A stretch of 64,000 nucleotides of DNA from 2-02-FULL-66-14 sp964651335 (GTDB lineage Bacteria; Pseudomonadota; Gammaproteobacteria; Burkholderiales; SG8-39): assembly GCA_964651335.1 (NCBI GenBank), contig CAZYVT010000007.1:26830-90829 (forward strand), in the 5' to 3' direction. A model generated the notes under the pieces. The model made no database searches, was not told the DNA's origin, and saw only the letters and a program-made list of their open reading frames with translations. A program made the position numbers and the translations under genes. This document shows positions 54,739 to 61,802 of this stretch, piece after piece. Numbering within the stretch: position 1 is the first letter of the stretch; each line of letters starts with the position of its first letter.

Positions 54739-55511
54739 TGGGTTGGCTTCGGAACTGGAAACGCAGGCGCATCCTCGAGCGGCACCCGCTCGACGAAACG
54801 GCGTGGCGCCGCGCGCGCGCGCGTCTGCCATTTCTCGCCGGGCTATCGGCGGATGAGGAACGGCGGCTGAAGGAAATGGCGATCGTGTTTCTGGCGGAAA
54901 AGGAGTTCACGCCGGTGCGCGGCGCGCGGCTCTCGGAGGACGACCGGCTCTCGATCGCCGTGCAGGCATGCCTTCCGGTGCTGGAGCTCGGCCTCGACTG
55001 GTACGACGGCTGGGTCGGGATCGTCATTCATCCGGCCGACTTCCGGGTCAGGCGCGCGGAAGCCGACGCTCACGGCGTGGTGCACGTGTGGGACGACGAA
55101 CTCGCCGGGGAATCGTGGCCGGGCGGGCCGGTGGTGCTCTCGTGGGAAGCGCTGGACGAGGCGGGGACGGTCGCCAGAGGGGGCGTGAACGTCGTAATCC
55201 ATGAATTCGCCCACATGATCGACATGACGGGCGGCGTGGCAGATGGCGTGCCGCCGCTTCCCTCGCGCGCCCGGCGCCAAGCGTGGATCGAGGTCTTCGA
55301 CCGCGAGTTCAAGCGCTTCTGCGAGGACGTGGATGCGGGGCGCGACACCTTGCTCGACCCCTACGCCGCAGAGAACGAAGCGGAGTTTTTCGCCGTCGCG
55401 AGCGAAGCGTTCTTCGAGTCGCCGCATGCGCTGAGGTCGGAGTTCCCGGACCTCTACGTGCTCTTCAGCCGCTTCTACCGGCAGGACCCGGCGAAGCGCC
55501 TGAAGAGCTGA
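54738..55511 (+). CDS. mtfA: Zinc-dependent peptidase MtfA
   Basis: A 257-residue cytosolic metalloprotease. The zinc motif HEFAHMID is near residue 154, with a downstream Glu in EFFAVASEAFF as third ligand, a layout shared with MtfA and anthrax lethal factor. In E. coli MtfA binds the repressor Mlc and links to glucose uptake. Its role here is uncertain, since no Mlc is known in the window. It is coupled to the transporter gene by an overlapping start. Confidence 0.9.
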   Translation: MGWLRNWKRRRILERHPLDETAWRRARARLPFLAGLSADEERRLKEMAIVFLAEKEFTPVRGARLSEDDRLSIAVQACLPVLELGLDWYDGWVGIVIHPADFRVRRAEADAHGVVHVWDDELAGESWPGGPVVLSWEALDEAGTVARGGVNVVIHEFAHMIDMTGGVADGVPPLPSRARRQAWIEVFDREFKRFCEDVDAGRDTLLDPYAAENEAEFFAVASEAFFESPHALRSEFPDLYVLFSRFYRQDPAKRLKS

Positions 55512-55557
55512 ATCTCGGGTGCTAGAATTCTTCCAACTTCAATCGCAGGCGATCGCC

Positions 55558-55809
55558 ATGGCAAACGTTCAAATTCCGGACACTCTCTCCAGGAGGCTCG
55601 ATCGCTACGCCGCGGCCCACGGCCGTGATCGCGCGCACGTGGTCAAGGAAGCGCTTGAGCGCCAACTCGATGCGCTTCTCTGGTGGAAACGTGAAGTCCG
55701 AAAAGGAATCGCGCAGGCGGATGCCGGCACCCTCGTTCCAGCGGAGCAAGTAATGCGACGCGCGCGCGCCCTTCTCGCCCGGCATGGCCGCAAGCCGGCG
55801 ACGCGTTGA
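55558..55809 (+). CDS. Ribbon-helix-helix antitoxin (CopG/ParD type)
   Basis: An 83-residue protein. The N-terminal RHH motif VQIPDTLSRRLDRYAAAHGRDRAHVVKEALE binds DNA, and the C-terminal helical tail should wrap the toxin. It overlaps the start of the toxin gene by 26 nt, the usual antitoxin-first order. A TAGAAT (55523-55528) just upstream may be its -10. Confidence 0.88.
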   Translation: MANVQIPDTLSRRLDRYAAAHGRDRAHVVKEALERQLDALLWWKREVRKGIAQADAGTLVPAEQVMRRARALLARHGRKPATR

Positions 55810-56074
55810 TTTCACCAAGCGGGCGGCCACGGAGTATCTGAAGGGCCTCCTCTATATCGCTGCCCAAGACCTGTCCGCGGCCACCTTGGTCCAGGACCGG
55901 ATCGAAGACGCTCTGACACTGCTTCCGCAGCAGCCCCAGATAGGTCGTCCCGGCGTCGTTCCGGGTACACGTGAGTTCCCGGTCAGCAAAACTTCATACA
56001 CGATCGTGTATCGGGTTCGCGCTCGCGCAATTCAGGTGCTGCGAGTTCTGCATCAGCGACGGCGCTACCCCTGA
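55784..56074 (+). CDS. RelE/ParE family toxin
   Basis: A 96-residue protein with the ParE fold: an N-terminal FTKRAATEYLKGLLYIA helix pair, IGRPGVVPGTREFPV and a terminal YTIVYRVRARAIQVLRVLHQRRRYP strand with the conserved Arg/Tyr. ParE proteins inhibit gyrase and RelE proteins cleave mRNA. The His-Gln-Arg-Arg-Tyr end fits ParE better. It is paired with the RHH antitoxin. Confidence 0.88.
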   Translation: MAASRRRVDFTKRAATEYLKGLLYIAAQDLSAATLVQDRIEDALTLLPQQPQIGRPGVVPGTREFPVSKTSYTIVYRVRARAIQVLRVLHQRRRYP

Positions 56075-56091
56075 TCGATGCGCCTCGGACG

Positions 56092-56568
56092 ATGAAAACG
56101 TTCCTGATCGTCTTTCACACGCGCGGCGTGAAGACTGCGCAACTCGCCGAGGCGGTCGAGCGCGGCGCGCGCGCGGCGCTCAAGGAAGCCGAGGCCGAAG
56201 GCGAGGTGCGCGTCGTCGTGAAGCGCTGCGTCGAGGCAGGCCCCGAGGACGTGCTCGAGGCCGACGCCCTGGCGCTCGGCACGCCGGAGAACTTCGGCTA
56301 CATGTCCGGGATGATGAAGGACTTCCTCGAGCGAGTGTTCTATCCCTGCGAAGGCAAAGTAGAGGGCCGGCCCTGGGCGCTCTTCGTCAGCGCCGGCCAG
56401 GACGGAACCGGTGCAATCACGTCGGTCGAGCGCATCGTCACCGGGTTGCGGCTGAAGAAAGTTTGTGAGCCGATCCTGGCGCTACGCGAAGTGACGCCCG
56501 AAATCCTTGCGCGATGCGAGGAGTTGGGCGCCACGCTCGCAGTGGGCATCGCGGTCGGGGCGCTCTAG
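56092..56568 (+). CDS. Flavodoxin-like / NADPH-dependent reductase
   Basis: A 158-residue flavodoxin fold. The FMN phosphate loop is FHTRGVKTAQLAEAV at the N-terminus, and FGYMSGMMKDFLERVFYP is the isoalloxazine-contact segment typical of WrbA/NAD(P)H-oxidoreductase-type proteins. It probably reduces quinones or transfers electrons. It follows the toxin gene by 17 nt and may be co-transcribed by read-through. Confidence 0.83.
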   Translation: MKTFLIVFHTRGVKTAQLAEAVERGARAALKEAEAEGEVRVVVKRCVEAGPEDVLEADALALGTPENFGYMSGMMKDFLERVFYPCEGKVEGRPWALFVSAGQDGTGAITSVERIVTGLRLKKVCEPILALREVTPEILARCEELGATLAVGIAVGAL

Positions 56569-56633
56569 GACGGCGATCACGTAGCCGAGCCGATCACCGG
56601 CGGTGCTCGACCCTCAAGTGCAGCGCCGGAAGA

Positions 56634-58043
56634 TTACGCTACGGGAGCCCGCAGATGCCAATCGGTGGCGCGCTGGTAGGCATGCCCGAGGCGAAACAGC
56701 AGCGGCTCGTCAAAAGGCCGGCCGATCAGCTGGAAGGCGCAGGGCAGCCCATGGGGCTGGAAACCGCAGGGCACGGCAAGCGCAGGGAGCCCCAGGTAAT
56801 TCACCGGACGCATCAGGCGCGTCACCTGTGCCAGCACCTGGCCCATCTTCTGTCCGCCGCCCACGTCGGTCTCGGCGATCGTGGGCGTGGCAAACGTCAC
56901 GCAGGGAACGTGCAACGCGTCCACCCCCGACATGACTTCGGCAAGCCATGCTTTCAGCGCGTGATCGCGCAGCCTCAGGGCGTTGATGTACTGCGTCGCG
57001 CTGATCGCCGCGCCGAGCTCGAGCCGCGCGCGCACCTGGTCTGAATAATCCTGCGGCCGCTCGCGCAACCAGTTTGCGTGCAGCGCCGCCGCTTCCGCGG
57101 CGATGATCGCAGTGCCGGCCTGATTCCACGGCTCGATCGCCGGAACACCCACTTCCACGATCTCGCATCCGAGCGAGCGGAACACATCGAGACTCGTGCG
57201 TACCAGCGTCTCGATCGCCGGATCCGCGCCGTCGTAGAAATAGCCTTTCGGCACGCCGACCCGCAGGCCTTTCACCGGGCGCTCGAGCGCCGCGAGGTAA
57301 TCGGGTACCGGCTGCCCGCTCGTGGTCGGATCGGCGGGGTCGCTGCCGGCGATCACGCCGAGAATCAGGGCGCAGTCCTCGACCGTACGCGCAAGCGGTC
57401 CCACGGTGTCCATGGAAAAGGACAGTGGCATCGCACCGGCACGAGACACGCGCCCGTAGGTCGGCTTGATGCCGGTGACTCCGCAAAAATGCGCGGGCAG
57501 CCGGATCGAGCCGCCGGTGTCCGAGCCGAGCGCGGCGAAGTTGGCGCGCGCTGCAACCGACGTCCCCGCGCCGCTCGAGGAGCCGCCGGTGATGTAATCC
57601 GGGTGCCAGGCATTGCGGCAGTGGCCGAAGTGATAGTTGTGGCCGGTCGGGCCGTAGGCAAATTCGGTCATGTTCAGAACGCCGAATTGCACCGCTCCCG
57701 CGGTGTCGAGGCGCTGCAACGCCGTTGCGGTCGCCGGCGCCGGCCGGTCACGCATGATTTTCGAGCCGCACGAGGAGGCCACGCCTTCGCGGTAATACAT
57801 GTCCTTGTGCGCCATCGGCACGCCGGCAAGCGGTCCGCGCACCCTGCCTTGCGCGATCTCCGCGTCCACGAGGCGAGCCGCGGCGATCGCGGCGTCTTCG
57901 TCGATCCGGAGGAAGCAGTTGAGCCGCGCGTGCGCGCGCCGGGCGGCGGCGATCGTCTCCTGCATCGCCTCGGCAGCCGATGCCTTGCGCGCGCGGATCC
58001 GCCGCGCGAGCTCTGCGGCGGATAGCTCCGTCAGTTCGCTCAT
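56634..58043 (-). CDS. Amidase of the GatA/AtzE family
   Basis: A 469-residue amidase-signature enzyme. The Ser-cisSer-Lys triad is visible: Lys80 (AHKD), cis-Ser155 (GGSSSG) and nucleophile Ser179 (GSDTGGSIR). Family members hydrolyse varied amides. The directly upstream gene, overlapping by ATGA, encodes an AtzG-like small subunit, so the closest functional model is AtzE of the AtzE-AtzG carboxybiuret hydrolase rather than the GatCAB tRNA amidotransferase, for which no GatB or GatC is present. Confidence 0.9.
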   Translation of the reverse strand: MSELTELSAAELARRIRARKASAAEAMQETIAAARRAHARLNCFLRIDEDAAIAAARLVDAEIAQGRVRGPLAGVPMAHKDMYYREGVASSCGSKIMRDRPAPATATALQRLDTAGAVQFGVLNMTEFAYGPTGHNYHFGHCRNAWHPDYITGGSSSGAGTSVAARANFAALGSDTGGSIRLPAHFCGVTGIKPTYGRVSRAGAMPLSFSMDTVGPLARTVEDCALILGVIAGSDPADPTTSGQPVPDYLAALERPVKGLRVGVPKGYFYDGADPAIETLVRTSLDVFRSLGCEIVEVGVPAIEPWNQAGTAIIAAEAAALHANWLRERPQDYSDQVRARLELGAAISATQYINALRLRDHALKAWLAEVMSGVDALHVPCVTFATPTIAETDVGGGQKMGQVLAQVTRLMRPVNYLGLPALAVPCGFQPHGLPCAFQLIGRPFDEPLLFRLGHAYQRATDWHLRAPVA

Positions 58044-58222
58044 TTCGAGCCCTGTTCGAGGGTACGGAAAAATCCAGATGGTTCCTGCTCGAACGCGAGC
58101 GCGCGCGTCGCCGCGCGCTCGGCCTCGAGCTGCGCGGCAAGCGTGCGCGCAACGGACTCGGCGCGCTCCTCCGGCAACCGCACACCCTGCAATGCAAGCA
58201 TTCGAAGCACGATCTCGTTCAT
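58040..58222 (-). CDS. AtzG-like small subunit (DUF4089 type)
   Basis: A 60-residue protein too short to be obvious. The pattern LALQGVRLPEERAESVARTLAAQ, then a helix and the end EPSGFFRTLEQG, follows the AtzG-like layout, which mimics GatC and wraps its amidase partner. It overlaps the amidase start and the upstream PPOX gene stop by 4 nt each, so the three are translationally coupled. Confidence 0.72.
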   Translation of the reverse strand: MNEIVLRMLALQGVRLPEERAESVARTLAAQLEAERAATRALAFEQEPSGFFRTLEQGSK

Positions 58223-58860
58223 AGCGCCACCTTGGGCGGCAACCCGGCGCCGCGCCCGAGCCGCCCGTCGTCCAGCGGCTCGCCCGCCACCTGGCGGAGG
58301 GGAATCACACCGCCCCAGATCGGCAGGGCGTAGTCTTCCTCGTCGTCCACCGGCGGGCCGGTCCGCACCTTGGCCGATGCTTCCTCGATGTGCATGCCGA
58401 GCACCGTGGTCGCCTTGAGCTCCTGCTGACTGACCGGACGGAGTTCCTTCCACCGCCCAGGATAGAGCCGCTCGACGAACGTCTGCATCTTTGCGAGCTT
58501 TTCTTCCGCCTGCTCGACCTTGTAGGGCTTTCCGAACAGCATTGCCGAACGGTAATTGATGGATTTGTGGAAACCCGAGCGCGCGACCACCAGTCCGTCC
58601 ACGATCGTTACCGTCAGGCAGACGTTCGGGCGCTTTTCGAGCGCGCGCAGCATGCGGCTCTTCGAAGAACCATGCCAGTACACGGCGTCGCCCTCGCGCC
58701 AGTAGGCAGTCGGAGTCACGTAGGGCTGGCGGTCGATCACGTAGCCGAGGTGGCAGATGAACGCGGCGTCGAGGATGCCGTAGATCATCTCCCGGTCGTA
58801 GTGCGCGCGCCCGGGGAGGCGCCTGATTTTCGTGCGGTCCGTTGGCGTAAAGGCTTTCAT
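58219..58860 (-). CDS. Pyridoxamine 5'-phosphate oxidase-like flavoprotein
   Basis: A 213-residue split-barrel flavin-binding protein with YDREMIYGILDAAFICHLGYVID and TPTAYWREGDAVYWHGSSKSRML, the FMN-contacting segment. It resembles nitroimidazole-resistance and pyridoxamine oxidase-like proteins rather than PdxH, and its substrate is unknown. It opens the amidase operon and is divergent from the DpgC-like gene with only 24 bp between them. Confidence 0.85.
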   Translation of the reverse strand: MKAFTPTDRTKIRRLPGRAHYDREMIYGILDAAFICHLGYVIDRQPYVTPTAYWREGDAVYWHGSSKSRMLRALEKRPNVCLTVTIVDGLVVARSGFHKSINYRSAMLFGKPYKVEQAEEKLAKMQTFVERLYPGRWKELRPVSQQELKATTVLGMHIEEASAKVRTGPPVDDEEDYALPIWGGVIPLRQVAGEPLDDGRLGRGAGLPPKVAL

Positions 58861-58884
58861 TGTGGCGGTAAACTCCAGGGCCGG

Positions 58885-60204
58885 ATGTTACCAGCGCCTC
58901 AAATAACCTCGGATCTGGCGCGCGATCGCGCCGCGTGCAGCGCCTACTGGCTGCATTTGCGCGAATTGGTGTCGCGCCTGCCGCCGAAGCCGAAGCGCAA
59001 CCCGGGTGAGAGCGCAGCGGCTGCGGCAAATCTCGCGGCAGCGCGCGAGCTGCGCATGCGGTTCCTGCGCGCGCATGCGTCGCGCATCTACGACGAGCTG
59101 ACTGCAGGACGCGCGACTTTCGTGCGGCTCGACCAGCTTTGCCTGCGCGCGGCCGCCGAATTTCCGGGACTCGTGCCCTCGGCGCGTGATCTCGAGGCCG
59201 AGGCGCGCGCCGCGCAGCGCGACAAGGACGGGCTGGAGATCGATCAGGGCTTGTTTCTCGCGCACGTGCTTTTCGATCCCGGAGCCGGAGCGCACCTCTG
59301 CCATGCGATGCTGCTGCCGCGCGAGGACTCGCACGCGCGCCTGTCCGAGTTCGAGCGCTCGGGCGAGATTGACCTCGGTCCCGTGCGCCTGCGGCGTCAG
59401 GGAAAGACGGCGGTGCTGACGATGAGCAACCCGCGCTTTCTTAACGCCGAGGACGAATCGACCCTCGATGCGATGGAGATCGCGGTGGACCTGGCGCTGC
59501 TCGATGCGCAAACCGAGGTCTGCGTGCTGCGCGGCGGCGCGATCCCGCACCCGAACTACGCCGGCCGGCGCGTGTTCGGTGCCGGAATCAATCTCACGCA
59601 CCTGTACCAGGGAAGGATCCCGTATCTCTGGTACCTGTTGCGCGACCTCGGCTACGTCAACAAGCTCTACCGGGGTCTGGCGCTTCCCGATGCCTCCCCG
59701 GAGGAAGATTCCGTAGAGAAGCTCTGGGTCGCGGCGGTCGAGGGATTCGCGATCGGCGGCCACTGCCAGATCCTGCTCGCAGTGGACTTGACGCTTGCCG
59801 AAGACGGCGCCTACCTGACGCTGCCGGCGCGCAAGGAAGGGATCGTGCCCGGCGCGGCCAACCTGCGCCTGCCGCGCTTCGTCGGCGATCGCATCGCGCG
59901 CCAGGCGGTGATGGCCGAGCGCCGCATCGAATGCGCCAGCCGCGAGGGACGCCTGATCTGCGACGCGATTGTCCGACCGGAAGAGATGGATGCCGCGATC
60001 GAGCGCACCGTCGCAAGCCTCACCGGCTCCGGCGTGGTCAGCGCTGCGAGCAACCGGCGCGCATTCCGCGTGGCGCAGGAGCCGCTCGATACGTTCCGCC
60101 GCTACATGTCGGTCTACGCGCGCGAGCAGGCGTACTGCCATTTCAGCCCGGCGCTAATCGCGAACCTCGAAAAGCACTGGAACGCGGCCAGTCGCCGCCG
60201 CTGA
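58885..60204 (+). CDS. DpgC-like crotonase-fold dioxygenase
   Basis: A 439-residue protein. The N-terminal half is helical; the C-terminal half is a crotonase fold with two oxyanion-hole segments (GGAIPHPNYAGRRVFGAGINLTHLY and EGFAIGGHCQILLAVD). The blocks LNAEDESTLDAMEIAVDLALLD and RDLGYVNKLYRG recall DpgC, the cofactor-free 3,5-dihydroxyphenylacetyl-CoA 1,2-dioxygenase of glycopeptide antibiotic producers. No other dpg genes are near, so a role in aromatic degradation or another CoA ester reaction is possible. It is divergent from the PPOX-amidase operon. Confidence 0.78.
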   Translation: MLPAPQITSDLARDRAACSAYWLHLRELVSRLPPKPKRNPGESAAAAANLAAARELRMRFLRAHASRIYDELTAGRATFVRLDQLCLRAAAEFPGLVPSARDLEAEARAAQRDKDGLEIDQGLFLAHVLFDPGAGAHLCHAMLLPREDSHARLSEFERSGEIDLGPVRLRRQGKTAVLTMSNPRFLNAEDESTLDAMEIAVDLALLDAQTEVCVLRGGAIPHPNYAGRRVFGAGINLTHLYQGRIPYLWYLLRDLGYVNKLYRGLALPDASPEEDSVEKLWVAAVEGFAIGGHCQILLAVDLTLAEDGAYLTLPARKEGIVPGAANLRLPRFVGDRIARQAVMAERRIECASREGRLICDAIVRPEEMDAAIERTVASLTGSGVVSAASNRRAFRVAQEPLDTFRRYMSVYAREQAYCHFSPALIANLEKHWNAASRRR

Positions 60205-60229
60205 GCGCGGCGCGCTGCTTGTGCAGGAA

Positions 60230-60688
60230 CTACCTGGGCGCGGCGGCGTCCAGGATCGCCAGAAAGGCACGCGAATCGCGGTAGCCGACGAACTGCTGCG
60301 CGCGCCTGCCCTGCTCGTCGAGGATCACAACGGTCGGGGTGCCGGTCACGCCTAGGTGCCTCGCGAGGTTCTTCTCCGAGCGCGCAACGCCGTCCACCCA
60401 CACCGTTTCGCGCGCGCCGAAAATATTCACAGCCAGGAGGACGAAGCGGCTCCGTAGCCGCTCCACCACAGCGCGGTCGGCCAGGGTGGTGCGCGCCATC
60501 TTGAGGCAGGCCGGACAGCCGTCCTGCTCGAAGAACACGACTACGCGCCGGCCCGCCTTGGCGGCGTCGCGCAAGTCTTCGGGGACTATCAGGAATGAAT
60601 CGCTGAAGGTTCCCTTGGGCGCGTGCTCGGTCGCGCCGGCGAAGGTGAGCAAAGGAAACAGCAGCAATGCGATTAGTGCGGTACGCAT
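60230..60688 (-). CDS. Exported thioredoxin-fold protein (SoxW-like)
   Basis: A 152-residue protein with a signal peptide ending FAGAT and a thioredoxin domain. The redox motif is CPAC within FFEQDGCPACLKM, and the cis-Pro is in GVTGTPTVVILDEQG. SoxW-like and DsbE-like proteins reduce periplasmic disulfides. The partner is unknown. It lies 31 nt downstream of the alpha/beta hydrolase gene on the same strand. Confidence 0.87.
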   Translation of the reverse strand: MRTALIALLLFPLLTFAGATEHAPKGTFSDSFLIVPEDLRDAAKAGRRVVVFFEQDGCPACLKMARTTLADRAVVERLRSRFVLLAVNIFGARETVWVDGVARSEKNLARHLGVTGTPTVVILDEQGRRAQQFVGYRDSRAFLAILDAAAPR

Positions 60689-60719
60689 GGGCGCTATTCC
60701 ATTTTGGCAAGTCCGCTAT

Positions 60720-61577
60720 TCAGGCCGCAAGAAGAAATTCGCGCACGATCCTGATCTGGTCTTCGTGCATCAGCGTCGGCGCGTGTCCGACAGCGGGGAT
60801 TTCGACCACTTTCGCCTTCGGGCCGCGCTCGCTCATCCGGGCGCAGGTGTCGCGCGTGAGCAGGTCGGATTGCTCGCCGCGCAGGACCAGCGTCGGACAC
60901 TTGACCGTGTCGTAGTGCGGCCAGAGTTCGAGGTCCTTGTCCGGCATCGACTTGCGGTACGGCTCGGCGATGCGGGGGTCATAGTGAAATCGGTAGCTGC
61001 CGTCCGCGTTCTTCCGCACGACCACTTCGGTCAGGAAGCGCCACTCGGCGTCGGTATGCGGGCCGAACGAGGCACTGACCGCGCGCACCAGCTGCTCGGC
61101 GGCCTCGATCGTCGGCAGCGGCGGCGCGACCCCAAGGTATGTGGCGATGCGCTCGATCGATGCCTTGGTCACGACCGGCCCGGCATCGTTCAGTACCAGC
61201 CGCGACACCGGTGTGCCGTTTTGCGCCGCCAGAAACATGCCGATCAGACCGCCCATTGAGGTTCCCACCCAATGCACGCTTTCCACGTCGAGGCGAGCGA
61301 TCAGTGTCACCATGTCGGCGACGTACTGCGGAAATTCGTACAGCATCGGGTCGGCGAGCCATTCGGAATCGCCGCGCCCCACGACATCCGGGCAGATGAC
61401 GCGGTAGCGGTCGCTCATTGCCTGCGCAAAGCGCTCGAAATCGCGCGCACAGCGCGTCAGGCCGTGCACGCAGACGAGCACACGCTCGTTTTCCCGATCG
61501 CCCCACTCAAGGTAGGCGATGCGGTGCAGCCCGGCGGGCGAGGCGCACCGCACCGTCCGCGGGCGCGGGGCCGCCAC
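60720..61577 (-). CDS. Alpha/beta hydrolase
   Basis: A 285-residue protein with HGLTRCARDF as oxyanion loop, nucleophile Ser in GTSMGG near residue 107, catalytic Asp in RGEQSDLL (~240), and His in GHAPTLMH (~268). Such enzymes hydrolyse esters or C-C bonds; no specificity is evident. It is 3 nt downstream of the dodecin stop. Confidence 0.88.
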   Translation of the reverse strand: MAAPRPRTVRCASPAGLHRIAYLEWGDRENERVLVCVHGLTRCARDFERFAQAMSDRYRVICPDVVGRGDSEWLADPMLYEFPQYVADMVTLIARLDVESVHWVGTSMGGLIGMFLAAQNGTPVSRLVLNDAGPVVTKASIERIATYLGVAPPLPTIEAAEQLVRAVSASFGPHTDAEWRFLTEVVVRKNADGSYRFHYDPRIAEPYRKSMPDKDLELWPHYDTVKCPTLVLRGEQSDLLTRDTCARMSERGPKAKVVEIPAVGHAPTLMHEDQIRIVREFLLAA

Positions 61578-61580
61578 GCT

Positions 61581-61802
61581 TCAGGAGCCGTACTTGAACG
61601 ACAGCGCGAGCCGCGTGCGGAATGCCGTCACCTTGCCGTTGTCCACCTTCACGTCCAGCTTGACCACTTCCGCGATGCGCAGATCGCGCAGCGACGCAGA
61701 GGCCGTCTTCACCGCGTTGCGCGCCGCGTCTTCCCACGAAATCGCGCTCGTACCGATCACATCCACCACTCTGTAGACTGCACCGCCTCCCTTGCTGGCC
61801 AT
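61581..61802 (-). CDS. Dodecin (flavin-binding)
   Basis: A 73-residue dodecin: VYRVVDVIGTSAISWEDAARNAVKTA, then VVKLDVKVDNGKVTAFRTRLALSFKY. The Trp in SWEDA stacks on flavin in the dodecamer, which sequesters FMN or lumichrome. Its start lies 46 nt inside the comEC end, so it is read from the comEC transcript or a promoter within it. Confidence 0.93.
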   Translation of the reverse strand: MASKGGGAVYRVVDVIGTSAISWEDAARNAVKTASASLRDLRIAEVVKLDVKVDNGKVTAFRTRLALSFKYGS

